Assembly: GCF_031127905.1 (NCBI RefSeq) | Contig: NZ_JARXIC010000006.1 | Location: forward strand, 1-64,000 | Direction: 5' to 3' | DNA: 64,000 bases | Source of the DNA: Thalassobacterium sedimentorum | Lineage (GTDB): Bacteria; Verrucomicrobiota; Verrucomicrobiia; Opitutales; Coraliomargaritaceae | In this document: in pieces, positions 9,554 to 18,830 of the stretch | How the letters are laid out: each line of letters opens with the position of its first letter | Numbering within the stretch: the first letter of the stretch is position 1 | Notes under the pieces: model-generated | The model's input: the letters and a program-made list of their open reading frames with translations, nothing else | Database searches by the model: none | Told to the model about the DNA's origin: nothing | Program-made: the position numbers and the translations under genes

Positions 9554-9894
9554 GATGTGGTATTAAATAATTTAGGCTTTGATCAGGCTCGCGAGTGACT
9601 TCGCTCTTAGTATTACAAAGCTGCTGAATATACATGTTATTACGCGAATCACTAGCAGGAACTGAAAACAACATTAAGTTCACGTTGTATCCCTCGTGGA
9701 CGATTGGTTCTGTGGCTAGCAGTTACCCGCAGGGCACCAACCCAGGGTGCTTGGTTTCGGCATACCATCTGCATAACATCGTATTAAGCGTCATTATATC
9801 GTATATCGTGCACAATGCACACCACGCTGTGGCTAAGATTTGCGATATGCACGATGCTTATAATAACGAAACATTGTTTTATCAATAATCTACT
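9554..9894 (+). promoter_or_regulatory. Divergent spacer upstream of the sucrose operon, with a candidate -10 box
   Basis: This 341-base region carries no gene I trust. A TATAAT lies at 9859-9864, placing a start of transcription shortly before the synthase ATG at 9895; no convincing -35 box is seen. ATCGTGCA (9805-9812) and its complement TGCACGAT (9848-9855) form a spaced inverted repeat just upstream, a possible operator. No Shine-Dalgarno precedes the ATG. Confidence 0.35.
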
Positions 9895-12069
9895 ATGGCG
9901 AATAAAAAAGGACTACGTATTGCACTCATTAGCCTACATGGCTTGATTCGAGGCACAGAATTAGAACTTGGGCGTGATGAAGATACGGGTGGACAGACTC
10001 GTTATGTTTTGGAACTTGCACGCGCTTTATCCGAGCGAGAAGATGTCGATCGGGTTGACCTGATCACACGTCAAATCATCGATGAGAAGGTGTCGGATGA
10101 TTACGCTAAACTCGAAGAGCAGATTGCGGACAAAGCATATATAGTGCGCATCCCATTTGGGCCGAAGCGTTATTTAAGCAAGTCTAAATTGTGGCCCTAT
10201 ATGGAAGTGTTTGTTGACCAGTGTTTGAGTCACTTTCAACGTACTCGTACAGTTCCAGATGTTATTCATGGGCACTATGCAGATGCTGGTTATGGGGGCG
10301 GGCAATTGGCTCGTCTTATCGGTGTGCCTTTTATTTTCACTGGGCATTCGCTTGGACGTGTTAAAAAAGCACGTTTGGAGGAGGCGGGGCTTAAGCCGGA
10401 TAAAATAGAGGCCAATTATGCGATTTCCCGTCGTATTGAGGCAGAAGAGTTCGCGCTAGAGACATGTTCTCTGATTTGTACTAGCACTCATCAAGAGGTC
10501 AAAGAGCAGTATGAACAGTATGAGAACTACATACCTGAACGTATGGAAGTTATTCCACCTGGGGTGGATTTGAGCTCTTTTCGTCCTCCCGAGGCAGGTG
10601 ACGAAATGTCACAATTAACCAAAGATGTGAATGCTTTTTTACACGATCCAGAAAAACCGATGATTGTTGCGATGGCACGACCAGACGAACGTAAGAACCT
10701 GGCTATGCTGGTTAAAACCTACGGTGAATCACCACAATTGCAACGTGAGGCAAATCTTGTTTTGATTATGGGCACACGTGACGATATGCGTCAAATGCCT
10801 GCGGGCCAACGTGCCGTGTTAACCCAAATACTGACTCTGATCGATGTTTATAATCTGTATGGACGTGTGGCTTATCCCAAGTATCATCAGGCAGATGATG
10901 TGGCGACGCTATATCGGGAAATCACCAAGTCACGAGGCATCTTCGTGAATGCTGCTATGACAGAGCCTTTTGGACTCACATTATTAGAAGCGGCAGCAAG
11001 TGGGGCGCCCATTGTTGCTACAAACGATGGTGGACCGACCGACATCGTTGCGAACTGTAAGAATGGCGTGTTGGTGGATCCATTTGATTCGAAGGCAATC
11101 GAAAAGGCACTTGTACATGCGTTGCTGGAACCTGAGCAATGGGATCAGTGGTCGCGCGATGGGATTGAGAATGTGAATAAGCACTATTCATGGAAGCGTC
11201 ATGTCGAGCGCTACTTGCGTGATGTGCATGAAGTGCTAAGAGAATCGGACGTGCCGCCACCAATTGCCCGTGGTCGAACGACACGTCGACTGCCACAAAT
11301 CGATCGATTAATTATTGCCGACATCGACAACACGTTAACTGGCCATGACGATGCAATGTTGGATTTCTTCCGTTTAATCAGTGAAACGGAAGAGCATGTT
11401 GGGTTTGGTATTGCGACTGGGCGACGGTATGAAGACGTCATGCAATTAATGGCTGAATATGACATCCCCAATCCTGAAGTGTTGATCACCTCCGTGGGCA
11501 CCGAAATATACTACGGTAAAAATTATACTTTAGACACATCATGGCGTAAGCATATCGATTTTCGCTGGGAACCTGAAAAAATCCGTGATGTGCTCGAAGA
11601 GGTCGAAGGGCTGTATTTGCAGGATGACAATGAGCAGTCTCAATTTAAGATTAGTTATAAAGTTGATTTTGCCGTGGCTCCACGTCCTGCAGCAATTCGG
11701 CGCATCCTACGAGAGCATGGGATTCGCACGAAGTGTATCGTTTCACTGGGAATGTACCTGGATATTATTCCTTGTCGTGCTGGCAGTGGTATTAGTATTC
11801 GCCACATGGCTTACAAGTGGGGCTTCCCATTAGAGCATATTTTAGTGGCGGGTGATTCGGGAAATGATGAAGAAATGTTAGCAGGTAGTACGCTCGGCGT
11901 CGTTGTTGGTAATTATAGTCAAGAACTCGAGAAATTGCGTAAATACCCACGAGTTTACTTCGCAGAACAAAATCACGCAGCCGGTATTATCGAGGGTATT
12001 AATTATTATAATTTTCTGGATCAGATCACGATTCCGAATGAGAAGTTGACCGCAAACGAGGATGCTTGA
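9895..12069 (+). CDS. Sucrose-phosphate synthase with C-terminal phosphatase domain
   Basis: A 724-residue two-domain enzyme. Residues 1 to about 460 are a GT-B family 4 glycosyltransferase with the sucrose-phosphate-synthase signature ([20 protein letters not shown] near the start, [20 protein letters not shown]). It would join UDP- or ADP-glucose to fructose-6-phosphate. Residues about 470-715 form a HAD-IIB domain in which motif I (Asp476 and Asp478 in DIDNT) and GDSGND (from residue 653) are intact. In Synechocystis-type synthases this domain has lost its catalytic residues, so this copy may be bifunctional and release free sucrose. The stop overlaps the next start by eight bases, implying translational coupling with amylosucrase. 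Confidence 0.88.
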   Translation: MANKKGLRIALISLHGLIRGTELELGRDEDTGGQTRYVLELARALSEREDVDRVDLITRQIIDEKVSDDYAKLEEQIADKAYIVRIPFGPKRYLSKSKLWPYMEVFVDQCLSHFQRTRTVPDVIHGHYADAGYGGGQLARLIGVPFIFTGHSLGRVKKARLEEAGLKPDKIEANYAISRRIEAEEFALETCSLICTSTHQEVKEQYEQYENYIPERMEVIPPGVDLSSFRPPEAGDEMSQLTKDVNAFLHDPEKPMIVAMARPDERKNLAMLVKTYGESPQLQREANLVLIMGTRDDMRQMPAGQRAVLTQILTLIDVYNLYGRVAYPKYHQADDVATLYREITKSRGIFVNAAMTEPFGLTLLEAAASGAPIVATNDGGPTDIVANCKNGVLVDPFDSKAIEKALVHALLEPEQWDQWSRDGIENVNKHYSWKRHVERYLRDVHEVLRESDVPPPIARGRTTRRLPQIDRLIIADIDNTLTGHDDAMLDFFRLISETEEHVGFGIATGRRYEDVMQLMAEYDIPNPEVLITSVGTEIYYGKNYTLDTSWRKHIDFRWEPEKIRDVLEEVEGLYLQDDNEQSQFKISYKVDFAVAPRPAAIRRILREHGIRTKCIVSLGMYLDIIPCRAGSGISIRHMAYKWGFPLEHILVAGDSGNDEEMLAGSTLGVVVGNYSQELEKLRKYPRVYFAEQNHAAGIIEGINYYNFLDQITIPNEKLTANEDA

Positions 12070-14020
12070 TTTGGATTTAGTTTACGAAGCCAGTCGCACT
12101 TTACGCCGTATTCGTCCTAAAATTATAAGTAAGATTGAGGTTGAAGCGGATGCCCCATGTGAAGTTGCTCAGTTGTTGGAAACGATAGAGGCTCGCCTGG
12201 ATGAGCACTGGGCTCATTTATTCGGTCTGCTGTACCGCCTATATGGACAGCATTACGACTTCTTTTACTATATTGAGCGCATACTCTTAACTGCGGTCGA
12301 TTCATGGTTGCGGCGTCCAGAAGACCTTCGTCAGTTAGATCTGCGTCGCGAAAACGACCCGAACTGGTATTTATCGGAACGTATGGTTGGGGGCTCTCTC
12401 TATGTAGATCTATTTAGTGATGATCTGAATCAGTTACGCGACAAGATTTCATATTTGAAAGATCTCGGGCTTACCTACGTTCATTTAATGCCGCTGTTTA
12501 AGGATCGTGAAGGAAATAGTGACGGAGGTTATGCGATTAGTGATTACCGTAGTGTGAATCCTGAATTGGGCACTATGGATGAATTGCGTGCGCTGGCGCA
12601 TGACTTTCGTGCTGTTGGTATTTCCTTAGTGATCGATTTCGTATTTAACCACACTGCTGATGATCACGATTGGGCGATACGTGCCCAGGAGGGAGATCGT
12701 GAGTTCATGGATTATTATCATATCTATCCAGATCGCAGTATTCCAGATCAATACGAGCATAATTTGCGTGAGATCTTTCCTACGATTCGCCGTGGAAATT
12801 TCACATGGCACGAAGGAATGCAACGCTGGGTATGGACCACATTTAATAGCTTTCAATGGGATTTGAAGTATGCCAACCCTGAGGTGTTTCGTGCTATGGT
12901 TGAGGAAATGTTGTTTCTCGCGAACACTGGTGTTGAGATTTTACGTTTGGATGCGGTCGCTTTTATTTGGAAGCAAATGGGCACAAACTGTGAGAATCTG
13001 CCTGAAGCGCATTTGTTGATTCAAGCTTTTAATACTGTATGTCGTATTGCTGCGCCTGGATTAGCTTTTAAATCGGAAGCAATTGTTCATCCTGACGAAG
13101 TCGTCAAATACATCAGTACCAATGAATGTCAGATCTCTTATAACCCCACCTTGATGGCGCTGCTCTGGGAGGCGATAGCCACGCGTGAAACTAAGTTGTT
13201 GAAACAATCCGTGAACCATCGCCAGTCACTTTGGCCGGGGACCGTATGGGTGAATTATTTACGTAGTCATGACGATATCGGTTGGTCGTTTGATAATGGG
13301 GATGCATGGGCCGTGGGTATTAAGCCCGATGATCATCGGGATTTTTTGAACAGTTTTTATACCGGCACATTTAAAGGTACATTTGCAGCGGGGGTGCCAT
13401 TTCAACATAATACGGATACTGGGGACATGCGGGTTTCTGGTACGATGGCCTCGCTGGCTGGGCTGGAACAAGCCTTGGCGAGCCAGGATGCACTTTTGAT
13501 TGATATGGCTCTACGGCGTATTCGTATGCTTTATGGTGTACTCTCTAGCATCGGCGGTATTCCGCTCATATTCCTTGGAGAAGAGTGGGGTATTCTAAAT
13601 GATTATCAGTATTTAGGTGATAAAGAGAAAAAAGATGACAGTCGTTGGGTACATCGACCTAAAATGGATTGGTCACTCCTTAATGAGCTAAAGCAGCAAC
13701 ATTCGCCACGAGCACGTATTTTCCGCGAAATGCAGGTACTCTTTGATGTGCGAAAGCGCTGCGCTGCATTCAATGGTAGTCAGATGCGTTTATTAAATAC
13801 AGAAAATGAACATGTGCTGAGCTATCTACGATGGGATGAGGGGCATCTATTGGTAGTCATTGCTAACTTTGCAGATTCCGAGCAGACTGTAAATATGCGT
13901 AATTTACGTTGCGAAGGATTGGCGCATTTTTTCAAAGACACCTTAAGTGAACGCATGGTCTCCACGCATGATACACTTGATCTAGCTCCCTACGAATTAC
14001 TCTGGTTGATCGAGGATTAA
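12062..14020 (+). CDS. ams: Amylosucrase (GH13_4)
   Basis: A 652-residue GH13 enzyme. The catalytic triad is Asp297 (LRLDAVAF), Glu339 (FKSEAIVHP) and Asp404 (RSHDDIGW). Each lies exactly eleven residues after the Neisseria polysaccharea amylosucrase triad (286, 328, 393), so the core aligns without net gaps. The helical N-terminal domain (about residues 1-90) and [13 protein letters not shown] also fit the family. Amylosucrase turns sucrose into alpha-1,4-glucan plus fructose, or hydrolyses it, and is probably cytosolic since no signal peptide is seen. The gene overlaps the sucrose-phosphate synthase gene by eight bases. The pair would let the cell convert an osmolyte sucrose pool into glycogen-like glucan. 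Confidence 0.9.
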   Translation: MLDLDLVYEASRTLRRIRPKIISKIEVEADAPCEVAQLLETIEARLDEHWAHLFGLLYRLYGQHYDFFYYIERILLTAVDSWLRRPEDLRQLDLRRENDPNWYLSERMVGGSLYVDLFSDDLNQLRDKISYLKDLGLTYVHLMPLFKDREGNSDGGYAISDYRSVNPELGTMDELRALAHDFRAVGISLVIDFVFNHTADDHDWAIRAQEGDREFMDYYHIYPDRSIPDQYEHNLREIFPTIRRGNFTWHEGMQRWVWTTFNSFQWDLKYANPEVFRAMVEEMLFLANTGVEILRLDAVAFIWKQMGTNCENLPEAHLLIQAFNTVCRIAAPGLAFKSEAIVHPDEVVKYISTNECQISYNPTLMALLWEAIATRETKLLKQSVNHRQSLWPGTVWVNYLRSHDDIGWSFDNGDAWAVGIKPDDHRDFLNSFYTGTFKGTFAAGVPFQHNTDTGDMRVSGTMASLAGLEQALASQDALLIDMALRRIRMLYGVLSSIGGIPLIFLGEEWGILNDYQYLGDKEKKDDSRWVHRPKMDWSLLNELKQQHSPRARIFREMQVLFDVRKRCAAFNGSQMRLLNTENEHVLSYLRWDEGHLLVVIANFADSEQTVNMRNLRCEGLAHFFKDTLSERMVSTHDTLDLAPYELLWLIED

Positions 14021-14061
14021 GAGCGCTTTTCGCTATGCTTCAGCAAGCGTGCTGAGATCTG

Positions 14062-14814
14062 TCAGACTGTCTTGGAATGCTGCTGGATCGCAGTTGCAAG
14101 TAGATTGACAATTGTTTCATCAGAGAGCTTGTCCGTATTAATCACTAAATCATAACGATTTGACGCGTCAATATCAGCACCGAAGTGCTGCTTTATATAA
14201 CGTCTCCGTGCGGTATCCTCCTCTTTAATGAATTTTATTGCGCCGGTATTAGACATGCCGTGCACGGCAGTCATTTGATGCAGCCTCTGTTCCATCGAGC
14301 CAATTAGCCGCACGCGTATCACATTGGAAAACCCTTGAGTGATTTCATTGCCACCGCGGCCAACTATAATGCAGTGTCCGATACGAGCGAGACGGCTGAT
14401 TGTTGCCGCGGTCTTCTCGAATAGCGTCCATAGTGAAGGATGCCGTCCCAATAGTTCGTTAATTGAGGCGGTAATCTCACTGGTACCATCATCCGGCATG
14501 AATTGCTCTAGATCAATGGGAAGTTGGTGTTCTGTTAAGACCTGCTGAACCAAGTCTTCGTCAAAAAGTGTCCACGGGATGGGGGAGGTAGGTGTTAAAG
14601 AACGTAGCTTATCCTTGAGTTTTATACCGATTGTTCGTCCTCGTGCACCCGTTTGACGGGAAATAGTCAGACTGGTTGGAGCTAGGGTATTACCTATAGG
14701 CTTTTGTGGCTGATGATGTAAGTGAGCGGCTACGTAGCTGCGACATTCTTGGTAACTGGGGTGTGGTTCCATCGGGTGCCTGGGGTTGAGGGGAATAGAC
14801 TGTGCGACCCTCAT
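14062..14814 (-). CDS. Cytidylate kinase-like family protein
   Basis: A 250-residue protein with a P-loop variant (SRQTGARGRTIG near residue 55) and a later segment IGHCIIVGRGGNEI, the pattern of the cytidylate-kinase-like Pfam family (PF13189). Downstream are VIRVRLIGSMEQRL and YDLVINTDKLS, which correspond to the LID and base-binding regions of nucleotide monophosphate kinases. About 50 residues precede the P-loop. These proteins are widespread but their substrate is not established; they are distinct from housekeeping Cmk. It is convergent with amylosucrase across about 40 bases and has no obvious functional link to it. Confidence 0.8.
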   Translation of the reverse strand: MRVAQSIPLNPRHPMEPHPSYQECRSYVAAHLHHQPQKPIGNTLAPTSLTISRQTGARGRTIGIKLKDKLRSLTPTSPIPWTLFDEDLVQQVLTEHQLPIDLEQFMPDDGTSEITASINELLGRHPSLWTLFEKTAATISRLARIGHCIIVGRGGNEITQGFSNVIRVRLIGSMEQRLHQMTAVHGMSNTGAIKFIKEEDTARRRYIKQHFGADIDASNRYDLVINTDKLSDETIVNLLATAIQQHSKTV

Positions 14815-14911
14815 ATAGTACGTCGCATCTGATTTTTTTGCAAGTGATTACCTCATGCACGTTAAATAGCAATTTGCAGGAATAAAGTCCGTATTAGACG
14901 ATCCTATCGCT

Positions 14912-15715
14912 ATGATATTAAAAATTATACGTACCATTTCTTTCAGCACAACGTTGGTGTTGGTGGCATTGACGCAAGCAGTTTCAGCACAAACGACGAT
15001 GCCACCCGAGCTTCTGGTCGCAGTGGATGCGACACAAGAAGCGCATGGCCTACAGGCTTGGTGGGGAAAGGAAGTGGTCGTAGCTGATGTCGAAATTATA
15101 TTCGGTGGTCATACCATTGTTGATGGCACCTTCAGCTTTGAAGCCCATGGGCCGCGTGCACGTTACGACCGTAAAGATGGCACTTCGATTATATTTGATG
15201 GTGAGACCGCGTGGGTGACGCCGGGCGACGCAAGCGCGCCTAAAGGTCGCTTTCATGTGTTGACATGGCCATGGTTCATAATGGCACCTTTTAAAATGCA
15301 AGGTGATGGCATCCACTTGAGTGATCTCAATCAGGCTGAAGTGGATGGTCAGGCATATGACACAATCTTTCAAACCTTTGGCGATGAAATGGGGGATACC
15401 CCGGATGATTGGTATCGCTTCTATTTGAATCCTAAAACCAAGCTGGTGGATGCGATGGCTTACATCGTCACTTTTGGTAAAGATGTGGACACTGCGAATG
15501 AAACACCGTCCATTTTGAAGTATTATGATTATGTCGATGCGGATGGGCCGGTTATTGCGACTCGTTACGAGTTCTGGTATTGGAATGCCAAGCGGCACAC
15601 TGTGGTTGGAGACACGCCGAAGGGTGTCGGGACGGTTTCGAATATCCGCTATACCTCCAAACAAGCAGCAGACTTTTCTGTTCCAGTAGATGCCCGCGAA
15701 TTACCGCTCAACTAG
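14912..15715 (+). CDS. Exported LolA-like protein of unknown function
   Basis: A 267-residue protein with a signal peptide (residues 1 to about 26, ending AVSAQ). The mature part, rich in beta-strand and aromatic residues (GTFSFEAHGPRARYDRKDG, FDGETAWVTPGD, DWYRFYLNPKTKLVDAMAY), resembles the half-barrel of LolA/LolB-like and DUF6503-type periplasmic proteins. No catalytic motif is visible. It is the first of five same-strand genes (to about 22.4 kb) with spacers of 31, 5, 43 and 5 bases. The assignment rests on pattern only. Confidence 0.6.
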   Translation: MILKIIRTISFSTTLVLVALTQAVSAQTTMPPELLVAVDATQEAHGLQAWWGKEVVVADVEIIFGGHTIVDGTFSFEAHGPRARYDRKDGTSIIFDGETAWVTPGDASAPKGRFHVLTWPWFIMAPFKMQGDGIHLSDLNQAEVDGQAYDTIFQTFGDEMGDTPDDWYRFYLNPKTKLVDAMAYIVTFGKDVDTANETPSILKYYDYVDADGPVIATRYEFWYWNAKRHTVVGDTPKGVGTVSNIRYTSKQAADFSVPVDARELPLN

Positions 15716-15746
15716 TACTTAGTCATCGTTCAGGCCCTCATCCATC

Positions 15747-16472
15747 ATGAAATTTTTCTCACTTGTTTGTGTCTTCTTGGCAGCGATGCATTTTTCCGAT
15801 GCCAAGGTGGATTATACCAGTTATGCGGAGCTTCTTCACAAATATGTGCAAGCAGACGGTGTGAGTTATGATGTATGGGCGGGGCAGCATGCTGATGTTG
15901 CGGCGCTGAATGCGGTGCTCGCCGAGTGGGCTCAAATTTCAGTTGCGGAGCTGTCTGCAGATGAACAGAAAGCATTTTATATCAATTTGTATAACGCAGG
16001 GATGCTACAAGCCGTGCTGGAACGCTATCCCATCAAGTCTGTAAAGGACATTGGTCTAATACCATTCAGTATTTTTAAGAAAAATTATATTCAATTAATG
16101 GATCGTAGCCTGAGTCTGGATAATATAGAAAAGGGCATTTTGTTGAAGGATTTCCCTGATCCTCGCATTCACTTTGCGGTCAACTGTGCCAGCGTCAGTT
16201 GCCCGCCCTTGCGTGCAGAACCCTATCGGGCGAAACAATTGGATCAACAGCTGGAGGCGCAAACACGTTTATTTGCTGCCAGCGATCATGCGGCTCGTGT
16301 GAATGTGAGTAAGCAGCGCACAGCATATTCGGAGCTATTTAAATGGTACGCTTCTGATTTCGCAGTGACGAATCCAGCTTTATTTCTGAATCGTTACCGT
16401 TCGGAGCCATTGCCGATCGAGCATACGGTGATTTGGATCGACTATGACTGGTCACTTAATCAATCTCAGTAG
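15747..16472 (+). CDS. DUF547 domain-containing exported protein
   Basis: A 241-residue protein with a short signal peptide (ending FSDA at about residue 19). The DUF547 signature runs through the rest: AFYINLYNAGMLQAVL, then HFAVNCASVSCPPLRAEPY with its conserved cysteines and proline pair, and a late FKWYASDF. DUF547 is a papain-like fold suspected of peptidase-type activity, but no reaction is established. It is followed five bases later by the flavin/iron-sulfur membrane protein, a spacing that suggests co-translation; DUF547 genes are often found beside redox membrane proteins. Confidence 0.87.
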   Translation: MKFFSLVCVFLAAMHFSDAKVDYTSYAELLHKYVQADGVSYDVWAGQHADVAALNAVLAEWAQISVAELSADEQKAFYINLYNAGMLQAVLERYPIKSVKDIGLIPFSIFKKNYIQLMDRSLSLDNIEKGILLKDFPDPRIHFAVNCASVSCPPLRAEPYRAKQLDQQLEAQTRLFAASDHAARVNVSKQRTAYSELFKWYASDFAVTNPALFLNRYRSEPLPIEHTVIWIDYDWSLNQSQ

Positions 16473-16477
16473 ACCGT

Positions 16478-18787
16478 ATGCAAAACATAATCTCACGTTA
16501 TACAAATTGGCTTCATACGCGGTGGCCTGCTGGGGGTGTTGAAAAAGGGCCAAATGTAAGTGAAGATGGCTCGACGCGCTTAAAGGGAGTTCGGGTCGTT
16601 GGAGATCTCACTGGCGTACCGCTACTCAAATTTTCAGCGGATACTGGGGCCAAGGCTGTTCTGGATCTGTTGAAAGACTCTGATTTTAAGCCAGGTGCAG
16701 GCAGTGATGCCAAGATTTACGATTTAGTGATCGTTGGGGCAGGTGTGTCAGGTCTTTCTGCCGCAATCGAAGCTAAAAAAGCAGGTCTGAATTATGTGCT
16801 ATTCGAGGCTGATGAGAGCTTTTCGACGATAAAAAATTTCCCTCGTAAGAAGCCAATCTACACCTATCCCAGCGAGATGACGCCTGCGGGGGAATTGCGT
16901 TTCGAATCGAAGGTGAAGGAAGATTTGTTACTGGAGCTTGATGCGCAGAAAAAAGCACATGCGATCCAAACGACCCGCGCCAGAGTCGATCATATCGAGC
17001 GTGAGGGAGGTGTACTACAAGTGAAGCTGGCTCAGGGACAGCAGGTGCGTGCTCAGCGTGTAATCGTGGCAATCGGTCGCACAGGCAACTACCGTAAACT
17101 CAATGTACCTGGTGAGTCGTTGGATAAAGTTTCAAACCGCCTGCTTGATGCAGGCGAGTATGCCAAGCAACGAGTTATGGTTGTTGGTGGCGGGGATTCT
17201 GCATTGGAAGCAGCGATAGCTTTGGCAGAAGCTGATGCTGTAGTTACTTTAAGCTATCGTAAAAAAGAATTCTCACGTGCGAAACCTGATAATGTTGAAC
17301 GCATTAAGGAACTCGCAGATCAGGCGCGATTGAAATTGCTGATGGAATCTCAACTGCAGGAGATTAATGAGGATCATGTCGTACTATGCCGTGAAGACAG
17401 TGAGGATTGTAAGATTGAGAATGACTACGTGTTTACCTTGATTGGTCGTGAGCCGCCACTGGATTTCTTTCGTAAGTCGAGTATTCCGGTGACGGGGGAT
17501 TGGACGCCAAAGGTCTGGCTTGGTTTGATTGCGTTCATGCTACTGATGGCGTTTTTGTATCACCTTAAGGCATATAAAACTTTCCTTGGCATTCCAGGCA
17601 CTAATCTGTGGCAGATTTTCGCAAGCAAGCAGTGGTTTCCTTTCAATATTCCAATCCTTGGCGGGGAAGGAGGTCTACTCCATACTTTTCTCAATGCCGC
17701 CCGCAATGATCCCGGTTTCACCTTTGCACTGATATACACCACTGTGATTGTAGTATTTGGCCTGCGGCGTATGCGACGTCGGAAGACGCCTTACGTTAAG
17801 CTTCAGACGCTAACCTTGATGGCCATACAAGTTATACCTTTATTTATACTGCCGTATTTGCTGTTTCCTTATTTATATCAGCATGGTGTATTCACTCATG
17901 GCGGTCTCGGTGAGTGGTTTGGGATGACTTTTTTATCAGATGGTCAAGGTGGGGATCCCAACCAGTTTTGGCGCTCTTTCGGCTTCATTCTGGCATGGCC
18001 ATTATTCATTTATAATATATTTACTGAAGCGCCGATCTGGGGGTGGATCATTTTTGGTTTTGTTCAAAGCTTCGTGATCGTTCCGTTAATCGTTTGGCGC
18101 TGGGGTAAGGGGGCTTACTGTGGTTGGATTTGCTCCTGTGGTGCGATGGCTGAGACATTAGGTGACCAACACCGCCACAAAATGCCACATGGTCCAAAGT
18201 GGAATCGGCTCAATATGATCGGTCAGTGGATATTAGCGCTCGCCTTCGTTTTACTCATTTTGCGCATTATTGGCTGGATGACTCCGTGGGAAGGTTTTGA
18301 CACCGCAATCGCTGGATTCATTGATAAGAATGAGCTGTTGAGTTATAAAGTCTTAATTGACCTCTGGTTGGCGGGGGCGATTGGTTATGGGCTTTACTTT
18401 CATCTATCTGGGCGGGTGTGGTGCCGTTTTGCCTGCCCATTGGCCGCGCTGATGCACATCTACGCGCGTTTTTCGCAGTTTCGTATTTTTGCGGAAAAAA
18501 AGAAATGTATTTCCTGTAACGTGTGCACCTCGGTTTGTCATCAGGGGATTGACATTATGAACTTTGCGAATAAGGGACTACCGATGGAAGACCCGGAGTG
18601 TGTGCGTTGCTCCGCTTGTGTGCAGTCCTGCCCAACTGGTGTATTGAGTTTTGGTCGCTTGAGTCGCTCGGGAGGAGTGGTCCTAGACAAGTTGTCTGCT
18701 TCACCCATTCGCATGCAAGAGTTACAAGACTTGACGCCAGTCGATCAGTTCTTATCGAACGCTCGCAAGCGCGGAGAAACATTCTAG
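16478..18787 (+). CDS. Flavin pyridine-nucleotide oxidoreductase fused to a NapH/CcoG-type membrane 4Fe-4S protein
   Basis: A 769-residue fusion. Residues about 80-335 form a two-dinucleotide flavoprotein (GAGVSG at 87-92 for FAD, GGGDSA at 237-242 for NAD(P)H, and an ATG-like IGR near 322) without the redox CxxC of thioredoxin reductases. Residues about 345-650 hold several membrane helices and the NapH/NosR/CcoG cysteine motifs CGWICSCG (548-555) and CRFACP (649-654). Residues 677-718 carry two ferredoxin clusters, CxxCxxCxxxC starting at Cys677 and Cys708. It would pass electrons from NAD(P)H through FAD to membrane iron-sulfur centres; the acceptor is unknown. The neighbours, DUF547 and a LolA-like protein, are exported, so it may supply reducing power to an envelope process. 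Confidence 0.82.
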   Translation: MQNIISRYTNWLHTRWPAGGVEKGPNVSEDGSTRLKGVRVVGDLTGVPLLKFSADTGAKAVLDLLKDSDFKPGAGSDAKIYDLVIVGAGVSGLSAAIEAKKAGLNYVLFEADESFSTIKNFPRKKPIYTYPSEMTPAGELRFESKVKEDLLLELDAQKKAHAIQTTRARVDHIEREGGVLQVKLAQGQQVRAQRVIVAIGRTGNYRKLNVPGESLDKVSNRLLDAGEYAKQRVMVVGGGDSALEAAIALAEADAVVTLSYRKKEFSRAKPDNVERIKELADQARLKLLMESQLQEINEDHVVLCREDSEDCKIENDYVFTLIGREPPLDFFRKSSIPVTGDWTPKVWLGLIAFMLLMAFLYHLKAYKTFLGIPGTNLWQIFASKQWFPFNIPILGGEGGLLHTFLNAARNDPGFTFALIYTTVIVVFGLRRMRRRKTPYVKLQTLTLMAIQVIPLFILPYLLFPYLYQHGVFTHGGLGEWFGMTFLSDGQGGDPNQFWRSFGFILAWPLFIYNIFTEAPIWGWIIFGFVQSFVIVPLIVWRWGKGAYCGWICSCGAMAETLGDQHRHKMPHGPKWNRLNMIGQWILALAFVLLILRIIGWMTPWEGFDTAIAGFIDKNELLSYKVLIDLWLAGAIGYGLYFHLSGRVWCRFACPLAALMHIYARFSQFRIFAEKKKCISCNVCTSVCHQGIDIMNFANKGLPMEDPECVRCSACVQSCPTGVLSFGRLSRSGGVVLDKLSASPIRMQELQDLTPVDQFLSNARKRGETF

Positions 18788-18830
18788 TATAGCTTCGCGA
18801 CGATACGTTCGCATACTTCATTTTATTTAT

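Noticed and set aside
9634-9888. 84-codon plus-strand ORF before sucrose-phosphate synthase
   Set aside because: No family features, overlaps the promoter region with TATAAT, and its composition does not look coding.
15050-15664. 204-codon ORF antisense to the LolA-like gene
   Set aside because: Frame shadow of a gene with a good signal peptide; its own sequence lacks any domain pattern.
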